Origin: Channallabes apus
Taxonomy: Eukaryota; Chordata; Actinopteri; Siluriformes; Clariidae
Reading direction: 5' to 3'
Assembly: GCA_030522415.1 (NCBI GenBank)
Contig: CM060104.1
Span: 17,921,229-17,985,228 of the forward strand
Length of the DNA: 64,000 nucleotides
The position numbers and the translations under genes are program-made. A model generated the notes under the pieces. The model did no database searches, was not told the origin of the DNA, and saw nothing but the letters and a program-made list of their open reading frames with translations. Positions 24,355 through 35,074 of this stretch are shown here, in pieces. The first letter of the stretch is position 1. Each line of letters starts with the position of its first letter.

Positions 24355-25935
24355 CAGTGGTGTGAAAAACTATTTGGCCCCTTCCTGATTTCTTATTCTT
24401 TTGCATGTTTGTCACACTTAAATGTTTCTGCTCATCAAAAACCGTTAACTATTAGTCAAAGATAACATAATTGAACACAAAATGCAGTTTTTAAATGAAG
24501 GTTTACGTTATTAAGGGAGAAAAAAAACTCCAAATCTACATGGCCCTGTGTGAAAAAGTGATTGCCCCCCTTGTTAAAAAATAACTTAACTGTGGTTTAT
24601 CACACCTGAGTTCAGTTTCTGTAGTCACCCCCAGGCCTGATTACTGCCACACCTGTTTCAATCAAGACCAAAAGCACCTCAAAAGCTAGACATCATGCCA
24701 AGATCCAAAGAAATTCAGGAACAAATGAGAACAAAAGTAATTGAGATCTATCAGTCTGGTAAAGGTTATAAAGCCATTTCTAAAGCTTTGGGACTCCAGC
24801 GAACCACAGTGAGAGCCATTATCCACAAATGGCAAAAACATGGAACAGTGGTGAACCTTCCCAGGAGTGGCCGGCCGACCAAAATTACCCCAAGAGCGCA
24901 GAGACGACTCATCCGAGAGGCCACAAAAGACCCCAGGACAACATCTAAAGAACTGCAGGCCTCACTTGCCTCAATTAAGGTCAGTGTTCACGACTCCACC
25001 ATAAGAAAGAGACTGGGCAAAAACGGTCTGCATGGCAGATTTCCAAGGCGCAAACCACTTTTAAGCAAAAAGAACATTAAGGCTCATCTCAATTTTGCTA
25101 AAAAACATCTCAATGATTGCCAAGACTTTGGGGGAAATACCTTGTGGACCGACGAGACAAAAGTTGAACTTTTTGGAAGGTGCGTGTCCCGTTACATCTG
25201 GCGTAAAAGTAACACAGCATTTCAGAAAAAGAACATCATACCAGCAGTAAAATATGGTGGTGGTAGTGTGATGGTCTGGGGTTGTTTTGCTGCTTCAGGA
25301 CCTGGAAGGCTTGCTGTGATAGATGGAAGCATGAATTCTACTGTCTACCAAAAAATCCTGAAGGAGAATGTCCGGCCATCTGTTCATCAACTCAAGCTGA
25401 AGCGATCTTGGGTGCTGCAGCAGGACAATGACCCAAAACACACCAGCAAATCCACCTCTGAATGGCTGAAGAAAAACAAAATGAAGACTTTGGAGTGGCC
25501 TAGTCAAAGTCCTGACCTGAATCCTATTGAGATGTTGTGGCATGACCTTAAAAAGGCGGTTCATGCCAGAAAACTCTCAGATAAAGCTGAATTACAACAA
25601 TTCTGCAAAGATGAGTGGGCCAAAATTCCTCCAGAGCGCTGTAAAAGACTCGTTGCAAGTTATCGCAAACGCTTGATTGCAGTTATTGCTGCTAAGGGTG
25701 GCCCAAACAGTTATTAGGTTCAGGGGGCAATTACTTTTTCACACAAGGCCATGTAGGTTTGGATTTTTTTCTCCCTAAATAATAAAACCCCTCATTTAAA
25801 AACTGCTTTTTGTGTTTACTTGTGTTATCTTTGACTAATAGTTAAATGTGTTTGATGATCAGAAACATTTTGTGTGACAAACATGCAAAAGAATAAGAAA
25901 TCAGGAGGGGGGGCAAATAGTTTTTCACACCACTG
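24355..25935 (+). mobile_element. Complete Tc1 element with IR/DR-type termini (1581 bp)
   Basis: Ends are CAGTGGTGTGAAAAACTATT and its complement, flanked by TA on both sides (24353-24354 and 25936-25937). The inverted repeats are about 215 bp (24355-24575 and 25725-25935). Each carries an outer and an inner copy of a transposase-binding-like word (GTGTGAAAAACTATTTGG and GTGTGAAAAAGTGATTGC), the IR/DR arrangement of Sleeping Beauty-like elements. The intact transposase occupies the middle. Confidence 0.93.
24695..25717 (+). CDS. Intact Tc1-type DD34E transposase, 340 aa
   Basis: A single uninterrupted frame of 340 codons plus stop, the usual Tc1 transposase length, lies centrally between long inverted repeats. 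The N-terminal paired-like DNA-binding region has two helix-turn-helix units (KAISKALGLQRTTVRAIIHKW around 26-46; HDSTIRKRLGKNGLHGR around 99-115) joined by a GRP-type hook (GRPTKIT, 59-65). The glycine-rich box is KYGGGSVMVWG (186-196). Catalytic residues are D153 in LWTDETKVELFG, D244 in LQQDNDPKHTS and E279 in SPDLNPIEMLW; 34 residues separate D244 and E279, giving DD34E. The enzyme would cut and paste the element at TA sites in the nucleus. Other Tc1 copies here are frameshifted, so this one is comparatively young. Whether it is expressed or active is unknown. Confidence 0.95.
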   Translation: MPRSKEIQEQMRTKVIEIYQSGKGYKAISKALGLQRTTVRAIIHKWQKHGTVVNLPRSGRPTKITPRAQRRLIREATKDPRTTSKELQASLASIKVSVHDSTIRKRLGKNGLHGRFPRRKPLLSKKNIKAHLNFAKKHLNDCQDFGGNTLWTDETKVELFGRCVSRYIWRKSNTAFQKKNIIPAVKYGGGSVMVWGCFAASGPGRLAVIDGSMNSTVYQKILKENVRPSVHQLKLKRSWVLQQDNDPKHTSKSTSEWLKKNKMKTLEWPSQSPDLNPIEMLWHDLKKAVHARKLSDKAELQQFCKDEWAKIPPERCKRLVASYRKRLIAVIAAKGGPNSY

Positions 25936-26089
25936 TATCCCTTGTTTTTAACCCTTATGTTGACCCTCAAGTTTCCTCTCTTAAAAAGTGCAGTAAATTT
26001 TATCCATTTCTCATGAGCTTTAATGACTTTGTTCATACATGGCATTTGAATACATAAAATAAATTTGAAACGTTTTTTATAAAATTTGT

Positions 26090-26700
26090 GCTTTTTGTGG
26101 AACTTTTAAACACTCATAGTGTTCTTGATCAAAAATGGCCGGTAATTGGAAATTTAACAGGTAAGACTACAATTAGTGTATAAAGCAGAGTTCAAGCACA
26201 TTTCTACACTCCTTTCCCACACCTAAACAGGTTTCTTTGAGCACGCACATACACTTCATTTTTGAGGCCTTACTCACTCAGTATTTGGCAGCACAATGGC
26301 CAATGGTCACTGTATGTGAAACGGTGGAAATATATTTGCCAATGACAGTGATCAGGAGGAGAGAAGCCAGGTTGACAGTGAGGAGGGTTTAGAGGAGGAA
26401 GAGTCAGAGGTTGAGGATGACACAGAGTATAACCCACAGAAGGAAGACTCTCACACTGATGAGTAGGAAGACCCAGCCAAAATTTTTCATTCAAATATAG
26501 AACATAACCCTAACTCGATATGCCATATCCCAAGTAGATGACATCAAGTCCTGTTTTCCACTTTTTCTCTTTGAAACCATTGTCATTTGAACAAGCTTGT
26601 TCATTATGACGCCAAACTGTTTAAGGCCCTATTACCTCTCCTTGAGACAAAAACTTTTAGCTAGTAAAATATACTTTCTTACGTACATAATACACGGTTG
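26090..26700 (+). mobile_element. Possible piggyBac-like relic
   Basis: A plus-strand frame at 26333-26467 gives an acidic ANDSDQEERSQV then EEEESEVEDDTEYNPQ stretch ending in a stop after HTDE, and about 75 bp on, DIKSCFPLFLFETIVI resembles the start of the conserved piggyBac transposase region (DIKxxFxLFFxxxxI). Upstream, TTCTTGATCAAAAATGGCCG also looks repeat-derived. No termini were found and the frame is broken. This is a family guess. Confidence 0.3.
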
Positions 26701-27186
26701 ATGCTACAGTACATGTGGATTCATTTATAAATACCAGGATGCATTTTGTGGTTGTGGCTGATCTCTTTGACGTAACATCTTATATGCCAGACCCCTCAGA
26801 CTTCAGGAGTTGACTTGACTTCTAAAATTTCAAACAGCCACAAAACAAAAATCGATGTCCACACATACAGTACATTCCTGTCCAATGTACAATTATTTCT
26901 TCTTATTTCGTGTTTCTGTCAAATTATACAAAAACAATAAATTACCAATAGATGGGAATTATGTTAATGTTTCTGTTAAATAAAGTGTATGACTAATTTT
27001 CCATTCAGGTCTCTCAAAAGACAAGTCTATAGTGTGACAGACAGACATGCATGTCTTGCACAATATTAGAATTTTAAGATGTGACTAACCAACTAACCAT
27101 TACATAATGCTCAGCAAACAAGACCAACCAGAGAGGAAGCACAAATTGTATCTGTGTGAACAGAGACAAACAATGAGTGTACTCAC

Positions 27187-27188
<2 letters not shown>

Positions 27189-27251
<63 letters not shown>
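27189..27251. repeat. (TG)n microsatellite
   Basis: About 31 TG units, inserted in or expanded beside a Tc1 relic. Confidence 0.97.
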
Positions 27252-27256
<5 letters not shown>

Positions 27257-27910
27257 CTAGCAGAAACACCTCATACCCACTGTCAAGCACGGTGGTGGAA
27301 GGGTGATGATTTGGGTGTGTTTTGCAGTCACTGGACCTGGTCATTAAGTTGACCATTAACTGATTTGTACACCAGAGTATTCTAGAGGCAAATGCAAAGC
27401 TATCTGTCTGACAGCTAAAGCTTGCTCGAAATTGGGTCAACAGTACTTACAATACTTCAAACCACATAAGCATCTGCAATAGAATGACTGGGGGGGGGAG
27501 GGGTTTTGGAATGGTCTAGTTAAAGTCCAGACTTCAACCCAACTGAGATGTTGTGGTGGGACCTTATAAGAGCTGTCCACAAGCGAATGCCCCGAAATCT
27601 TAATGAACTAAGGCAATGGTGTAAAGAAAAATGACCCAAATTTCCTCCAAAATTATGCGAGAGATTGATAAAATAGGGGAAATATTTCCTTCAAGTTCTT
27701 ACTGCTAAAGGTGGCTCTACACGCTGTTGAATAATGGGGGGTACTTACTACTGCCAACATATTTATATATATGTAAATAAATATATATAAATAATTGCAC
27801 TTTTACTCATTTTTTTTATCTGAACTTGTATTTTCCTTATACCGAGACCTGCTGCAATCCGAAACAAAACACATAGGGGGTAAAAAGGGGGTACTAACTT
27901 TTAAACATGA
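27252..27910 (+). mobile_element. Tc1-like relic (same family as 59.86-60.60 kb)
   Basis: CACTGTCAAGCACGGTGGTG (glycine-rich box), GGCAAATGCAAAGCTATCTG, CAACCCAACTGAGATGTTGT (the E motif) and GCTAAAGGTGGCTCTACACG are decayed Tc1 transposase landmarks in plus-strand order. The second-D region is lost. Shared words with 60.2-60.6 kb show the two belong to one family. Confidence 0.75.
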
Positions 27911-28029
27911 CTATATACATACTATAATAATACATAACTAATATTTATTAGTTATCAACATCTTTTCTGTTTCAGGTAACCACAGCAGGTGCAAACACCA
28001 GGCAAGGCCTTGCATTTGTCTTCTTCAGG

Positions 28030-29259
28030 TAATCCTCATTAGGCCCTACATATAAACCTGTAACTAGAGACAGTGCACATCTAAACAAACAACAACATAC
28101 CCAACATATTGAAGTCTCAGACTGGGAATTCTAGACCTGTGGGACCAATGGTTAGTTCTAGACTGAAACAGATTCTTATTTACAAAAAAAAAATGTGACT
28201 ACAGTATAAATACTAATAAAAGCAATAATCTTGTCCTGTTACATAAGAAAATAAAACCACATGATGCATTGAGTGTTCTGATAAATTCTCCTGGCAGTGA
28301 TGTTAGTGATGTGGCTGATCAGTGTATCATCTGTAGTTGCCTACAATGTTAGTAGTTTCGCTACATGACCAATTAAAGGATTTTAAATGCTTCCGAAGGT
28401 AAAAGTTTCAGACACTGCAATATTAAGTAACATGTAGCCACAGGGAGCCAGTATCACACAACACTATACTAAGATGCCAATTCTACATAATTTTGAAGAA
28501 ACTCCATTAGAGTCCATTTCAAAATCTTTATTTGTTTTCTTCTAAAGCCATTCAGATGTCAATTTGCTGATGTGCTTGGGAAAACACATCCTTCTGCATA
28601 ACCCAATTTTGACTTGGCTTAAATTGCCAGCCAGATGGCTTCACATTTGTCTCCATGTTCTGATATAAATAGTTCACTGTTGTCTCAAGGTTCCCTAGCC
28701 CAAACCCAAGCTCAAATCATCACCTTTTCATCTCCATGTAAAAGTAATAATACACTACACAATGTCTGGTTATCACCAAGCATGGCACTGGGAATGATGA
28801 CCAAACATCTCTCATCAGTCCACAGTATACTGATCCTGAATTTGTATCTTTTGTACAGATACAATTCTGCAAGCATAAATCATGCCATATTACCATATGT
28901 TTTTGGATATTACCATATGTTTTTACACTTAGCCACTCTTCTATAAAAGCCATAATTGGACAGTTTGACTGTATGACTGCCCTACAATAAACAATGAATG
29001 TTTTTAGAGGCCTGTAGATCACACAATATAGCATTTGTGATTTTCTTTATGTCTCTGAACATTAAACAGCCTGACCCTGAATTCTCATAAACATTCACTC
29101 CTAGATAGGTTGGCAATTTACCTGAAGATTCTTTTTAACAAATAATGCTTCTCTCTGATTTTCAAATTGTTATTCTGATGGCCTTAATACCCTTCCTAGA
29201 TTGGTGGACAGTAACAATTGCATTTCTGAGGTCTTTGCCTATATCCTTCTTCATGACAT

Positions 29260-29260
<1 letters not shown>
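28030..29260. other. No gene seen; possible decayed transposon at 28.62-29.0 kb
   Basis: On the minus strand, a segment reading TVDxxxxLVIIPSAMLGDNQ and HGDEKVM resembles a decayed Tc1/mariner catalytic region, but no terminus or D/E triad could be assigned. Confidence 0.3.

Positions 29261-29261
<1 letters not shown>

Positions 29262-29291
<30 letters not shown>
29262..29291. repeat. (CA)n microsatellite
   Basis: About 15 CA units. Confidence 0.95.
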
Positions 29292-30255
29292 AGATTACCA
29301 AATTAACAAAAATTCTGCTTTTTTGTAGCATTAATGACACTATTGATCATTAAATAATGTCTTCACTTAATGAACATACAATATAAATTGTGTACTTATT
29401 TTCCCCAGGCTTCTGAATAGTTTTATTAATGGGGGAAAATGTACATATTTAAATGTGTTGTATTTTTTGTCACTTAAGGATTGTTTATTTGTTTGTAGAA
29501 CTTGGTAAGAACCATCCGATTGTTATTTGGTCACTGATAAATAAAACCATGGAATTGAAGGAGGGTGTAATTTCTTTTCCCTTGACCGTAGTTTAGGAGA
29601 GTAAAAGCAAACAGTACTAAGGCTCTGCTTGTACTTCAGTATGAGCACATAATTAAATTTTTTTTAAATGTGTCCAGGGATAAGCAGAAGAAATGATAAA
29701 GCCACATGAACTCTTTTTGGAATGCAAATTTTAAAATGCAAACGATTAGCCTGCAAGGGATCAAGAAGTGCTTTAAAACTTTAGAAAGTCTGTATTTTCT
29801 GTAATTTAATGACTTACTGTAGTTTACCAAAGTTGTGCACACATTGTTCACACTCTTACCTTTGCTGTTGCTGCTGCCTCTTGGTTCCTTCTTATTCAAA
29901 TGTAGTGGATTTTAATCTTTATTTCAGCTGCATATTACAGTAAGTTATCATGTAGTTGAGCTATCTGCAACAAATAATTTTTGCCCAAAACAAGGAGTGG
30001 CATGAACCAGGGCCATCTAATATTACAAAACTTTGCCTCCAATGTTAATGTAAAAAGTTTATTTTTTTTAGCATAATTTTATCTCCAGTCTTGTTTCTTC
30101 TAAAAGATATGAACTCCATATGTCAAATACGGAGTCATTGATTATGACTCTAGTTCAGTTAAATGAGGCACACACAATATCTATACATAAGAATATGAGC
30201 ATTACTTTTTTTGCTTCACGGTTACCAGTTATAAGAAACAAATATGTGTAAATTT

Positions 30256-30256
<1 letters not shown>

Positions 30257-30288
<32 letters not shown>
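30257..30288. repeat. (GATA)n microsatellite
   Basis: About eight GATA units. Confidence 0.95.
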
Positions 30289-30289
<1 letters not shown>

Positions 30290-30299
30290 TGTGTAGACC

Positions 30300-31588
30300 T
30301 TGTTACATATTGAGAGTTATATCAAAATTGTCATGTTTTAGTACCATTTCCTTGCACAACCTTTGCACATTGCTCATATGTATTTAACAGTAACAAAGTA
30401 AATGCACACATTTACAGTGCTGCAATACTACATGCAAAATAGATATCTAAAAATAGACTGTGAGAGCAGTGTATAATCTCGTATGGGAGGGGAACAGTGT
30501 ATAATCTCAGTACTTTGGGGGTACTGAGTCATCTGTAGTAAATATTTGCATACCTTATAAAACTTGTTTTTATATAGGCAGGTGTTTGAACCCTTTGGAA
30601 ACCAAGACAGGAACTGCTACAGATGGGTGACAAATTAAGGGAAAAACTGAATAACCAAGTGGAGAAACATACAAATACTCCCACACAGAATTACCAGAGG
30701 AATATAACTAAATGGGGGTTCATTTTTGTGGCATATGCTTTAAAACAGAGACTGCTCTAATGGCTAATCATTTAAAATTCACAATGACTAAAGTGACATT
30801 GTGTTCAGGAACTAATTTTCATCTATATAGTCTGTTTAACAGTGGTCAGTCACATAGCAACTTTACAAACATTTGGATAGGGTTTAATCTCCAGTGAACA
30901 AGCCATGGGTGACAATGTTTAGGAAAAACTCTGATGACATGAGGAGAAAACTTTGAAAGTAACTAGAGTTAAAAAGGAACCCTGTGTCATGACAACATTA
31001 AAGCATTCTGAGACCGTTTACGTGTGTGCTGCTGTCTGTTGAAATTTTTTTTATTACTCTATGTGTAAAATTCATGCTCTGTGCTTCTCCTGTTCATGCT
31101 GATGGTGAGGTCTAACTCACTGTGTGGAAGAAAAAGTCGAGTGTAAACCAAATTTATGCAAATTGTCCACCTGTCACATTTAGCCAATTGGGGAAAAATA
31201 GTCAAAACAGCTGACAGCAAAACCAGGAAACAGGAAAACTCATTTTAAACTTATACATTCCTCCTCCAAATTTTCATTGTAATAACCATTACTTGGGTTA
31301 CTTACTGTACTTTACAGTATGTTGTTAGAGATTGAGCAACCTAACCAAGCCAGTTGGCAGGTGATGTGCATTATGAAAAGATAAATTCTATAGAATTTAT
31401 TCCTAAAGTTTAAAAGTGTTAATGGAAGTAGGTATGATAGATATGTATTATTTTTGCTGATACTTTTTTTTTTAACCCCACATCTCCATCAGATTTTATA
31501 CATTAAACAATATATTGATAAAGTCATCCAAAATATTAAAAAAGCCAATGCTGGTGGCACTACAAGTAACCAAATCATTAATGTATAT
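30300..31588. other. Gene-free stretch
   Basis: No supported exon, RNA gene or transposon. GTATAATCTC is locally duplicated near 30470-30510. Confidence 0.4.
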
Positions 31589-31589
31589 G

Positions 31590-31830
31590 TACTGGTGCAT
31601 CTCAATAAATGAAAATATGATTTATTTCAGTAATTGAATTTAAAAAAAGTTAAACTTATATATACTCGGGTTCATTACACACAGACTGCTATATGTCAAG
31701 TGTTTATTTTAATTTAGAAAATGTTGGAGTTTTCTATATAACTATAATATGAGTTTCACTTTGAATTGATAAGGTGAAATTTTCAATTGAATTTCTTAAA
31801 TAAATCAACTTTTAGATGTTATTCTAAATA
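31590..31830 (+). mobile_element. End fragment of a Tc1/mariner-like element
   Basis: TACTGGTGCATCTCAATAAA and, further in, TTCATTACACACAGACTGCT and CAAGTGTTTATTTTAAT form the terminal region of a common vertebrate Tc1/mariner-like repeat. The other terminus is absent. Confidence 0.55.
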
Positions 31831-31834
31831 TATT

Positions 31835-33728
31835 CTGATGTTTAAACTGGTTAGATTGACATTGTACTGATAAATGTTAAATAAGTTTAAATAAGTAATG
31901 TGCTGAAACTATGTAGTCACATGGTAAATATAGAACAGAAATTAAGATCCATTTCCCCTTTTAACTCAAATGGAAAACTGATGTCATTAGCAGAAACTTA
32001 AGAAACCCCCAGATCAACATTCCCACTAAAACTGTTTAAATATCATTGAGATTCAACCACAATCATATGGTAGCAGTGTCATACTTCATTCTATGCTTCT
32101 TAAAAACTTGTGTCAAATCCACATCCCATTGTGGGAACATGTAATTGAAATTGTAATTCATTGACTAGATTATGGGTTTCTGATCAATGTTGACAATTGC
32201 CATAATGCCCAGAAATTGATTTTAATTGACCTCTGCTCCTCCGGCACCAGATCTAGAGTTCCTTGTAGAAAGTATCCTTCTAATTTCACACCTCCCCTAT
32301 TCTTTACTGATAAACCCAATTAATGGATATTTAATATATACTATTTATTCATGCTTAATAATATACTGTAGGGCCAACAACTACATTATCAACATTTGAA
32401 CCTGCTTCATATTAATATGATCAAACAAAAAGTGTACATTACAGATTTGTATTCTTATGACTGAGTATGGAACACTAACCCACTACTGAAGCATGCTGGA
32501 CAGTGTTCAAAGCATAAAAAAGATACCAAGTCTAAATGAATCACAGCAGCTGGGTGCTCAGAAAGGGACTATCCCTGTCACCAAGGTTACCAGTTGGTGA
32601 TTAGTAAGAGCAAGATGGCACGTAAAGCACTAGTGTGCTTATTTGCCACAACGTAATAACAGCTTTGCATCCCCAGTGCATAGCAGAAGTCACATGACAG
32701 ACCAATGCAAACATTCTACTGAAATAGTGCACTACCATACACCTTGCTCCCATAGAACACCATTTCAATGCTGCCTAATCACCTTATCAACCTCACAAGG
32801 ACAGAATTTTTTTTTTGGTTAATATTTTTTTTAATAATGTATTAACATTAACAAAGTGCTTTAAAACCTAATCAAATATGAATCCTATCTTGATCATGTA
32901 TTCACAATCGAATTTGACAGCTGGTGACCTTGCAACTTCTTAGGTACAGTTTACATACATATATAAAATTAGACAAATCTCTAGGCAACTCTGGATGTTC
33001 CATGAACAGTACTGTGTGATGCAACAAAGTACAACAGTTCTTAATTATGAGGCCCCATGATGTTGCAAACAGTTCAGTGAATACATAATGTTTTTTGTAC
33101 CATATACATAAAAAAAGTTTGATAAAATGAAACAGTATGAGATTACAATAGAATACAAATATGATGCAATCCAGTTTATTTTATGATCACTCCTCTCTAC
33201 AAAGGCATTTGAATGTGAAGAGAAAAGACAGGAAAGGAGTGGATGAATGTATTGAAAAGATTTTCTGAACAGCAGGCCTACACAACCAACTAAACACAGA
33301 GGCGGCACCCAAGTGTTTTTTTTTTTTTTTTTTTACAAAAGTTACATTTTCTACATATGTGAATTTTTACATGTAGTAAGCGCCTTCAGCTTATTCAATC
33401 CTTAGAATAAACAGTATTCTGGGAAAACTGTTCTATATATTCACAGTACCACTTTGTTGTTCTCTTAGATATAACTAAGTAATCCATGTCAAATGTTTGA
33501 TTCTTTTATTTTTTTTAAATAAATACATCAACTGAAAAACACTCTTGCTTTCTTTTGTGAGATCACATAGTGTTAAACATTTTAATAAAAAAAATAAACT
33601 CTTCGTGAATAAAAAGCGCACCATATATAAAGCAATTTAAACCATTTACAAGAGTCTAGACTGATGTTAGAACCGGATTCGTGAATGCCAATTTTCTTTT
33701 ACAGGAAGGTCCAAAGTCTGAGTGGATC
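31835..33728. other. Intergenic DNA and probable mcl1 3' UTR
   Basis: No coding feature. The part nearest 33729 should hold the mcl1 3' UTR on the minus strand: it is A/T-rich, with several AATAAA-type words (TTTATT on the plus strand, e.g. near 33507 and 33177) and many ATTTA words, which would fit a short-lived mRNA. The true cleavage site is not determined. Confidence 0.4.
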
Positions 33729-34895
33729 CTATCTTGTCAAATAGGCAAGAACACTCCCAATACTTGCCACCGTGGCAAAGGCCAGTAATGCAGTCCTTGT
33801 TGAAGATTCTGGATCAGGAATGTGAAAGAACTCCACAAAGCCATCCTGAATGGATACAAAAAGGAATTAAGGGAACATTATTCATAAGTCACAAGCCACA
33901 ACAAAACGGAAATGACAGGGTGACTGACTGGTTACACAATAGGAGGATTGCATTCCAACAAAGTGAATGTTTGTACAAGAATACCCAGGCCTTTATGGGT
34001 GTACAAGAAAAGACAATGGGTAATTCACCCTTACACATATTTGAATTATTGAAACTATTCACATCTTTGGCAAACTCACCCACGAGTTGTTTTTCAGAAT
34101 CCATTCCTTCTGATTATCCAAGAGATAGGATGAAATCTCGTGTGCCACAAGGCTTACACAGTGCCCTCGTCCAGAATCCTTTTCATAACGAGCAACAGCT
34201 ACCCCAAAGGCAAGCAGGCTGGCAATCCGACCCCAGTTCGTGACGCCGTCGCTGAAGAGGTCCTTAGCCACTGACCCCACCACACTCATGTCGTCTCCTT
34301 TCTCGTCCAAATTCAGCTTATTAAACATACCTGGGTCATAAAAAAAAAAATTTACATACGCTTTCATCCGGTGAGTCTAAAGGTTTCCCTGTCAATCTCA
34401 GACGGGTAAGTAGCCAGAGAGCTAATTTAAATAAACAAAACGAGCTATGCAACACAGGCCTCGGAAACCTGACTATAACAGGAAGCAACTGGAGTTTTTT
34501 TTTTTAATTTTTTTTATAAAGACAAAAACTCTAACCATACCTTTATAAACAAGCTCATGTTTAACCAGGAGGCCGTCTACGACGCGCTTCATCGTTTGTA
34601 AAACCTTATGATGTCGTCCACAAGAGTGAGACGGCGACGTGATGGGCTGAAAAAAATCGGCGATAATCTCCTGTGTGTTGTGATCCAGGAAGCCGACTCC
34701 TGGCACTTCGTCGCTGTCAGACTCGGGGGAATTTGGTAAAGAGCCATCGGGCAAACCGCGCTGGTTTGCGGGGGAAATTCCTAGATTCAATGTTGATGTT
34801 CTCTGAATCGGAGCGACGAAAGCGAAAGGTTTTTCTTTGTATCCGGAATGAACGTTGGTGGCGGAGAGAGGACAATCCTTTGGGCTAAACATCAT
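33729..34895 (-). CDS. mcl1: Mcl-1 anti-apoptotic Bcl-2 family protein (3 exons)
   Basis: Coding exons, in transcript order, are 34895-34541, 34330-34080 and 33845-33729, all with GT/AG borders (phase 1, then phase 0), giving 240 aa. Seen: an acidic Pro/Ser-rich, PEST-like stretch around residues 48-64; a BH3 segment at about 98-113 (core LQTMKRVVDGL); BH1 around 145-164 (SDGVTNWGRI); BH2 spanning the exon 2/3 junction (WILKNNSW then DGFVEFFH); and a C-terminal hydrophobic anchor at about 219-238 ending AYLTR. The BH1 and BH2 words and the exon 2/3 splice inside BH2 are diagnostic of MCL1. The family product sits on the outer mitochondrial membrane, sequesters Bim/Bak-type proteins and is short-lived. 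The protein is shorter than human MCL1 (350 aa) because the N-terminal region is compact, as in fish. The start is taken at MMFSP (34895); an in-frame ATG at 35000 would add 35 residues. mcl1a versus mcl1b cannot be decided here. Confidence 0.93.
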
Positions 34896-35063
34896 AACGA
34901 GGTTCCAGGTTTCCGCATTTAAAACGATCACGCGTGAATTACGAATTTTGCGACGAAATTTGAGAAACCGATAATCGTTACATTTTGTCCTACTTTTCAA
35001 ACTATGGTGTATATCACTGGCTTTCCAAAGGCGGAAGTGTTGGAAGCGTTTTATGAGGTGGCT

Positions 35064-35074
35064 GGGGGCGGGGC
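35064..35074. promoter_or_regulatory. GC box upstream of mcl1
   Basis: A GGGGGCGGGGC Sp1-type box lies about 170 bp upstream of the proposed mcl1 start, in a locally GC-rich, CpG-containing stretch that contrasts with the AT-rich surroundings. Sp1-type boxes fit a housekeeping-type promoter. No clear TATA box was identified, and the transcription start is not determined. Confidence 0.35.

Noticed and set aside
27972..28028. Exon-like segment with acceptor TTCTGTTTCAG and a GTAATC donor
   Set aside because: Open in two frames but only about 57 bp, with no recognisable peptide and no neighbouring exons.
29845..29905. Minus-strand exon-like segment NKKEPRGSSNSKG with a good GTAAGA donor
   Set aside because: Low-complexity peptide, no matching partner exons and no gene context; likely chance.
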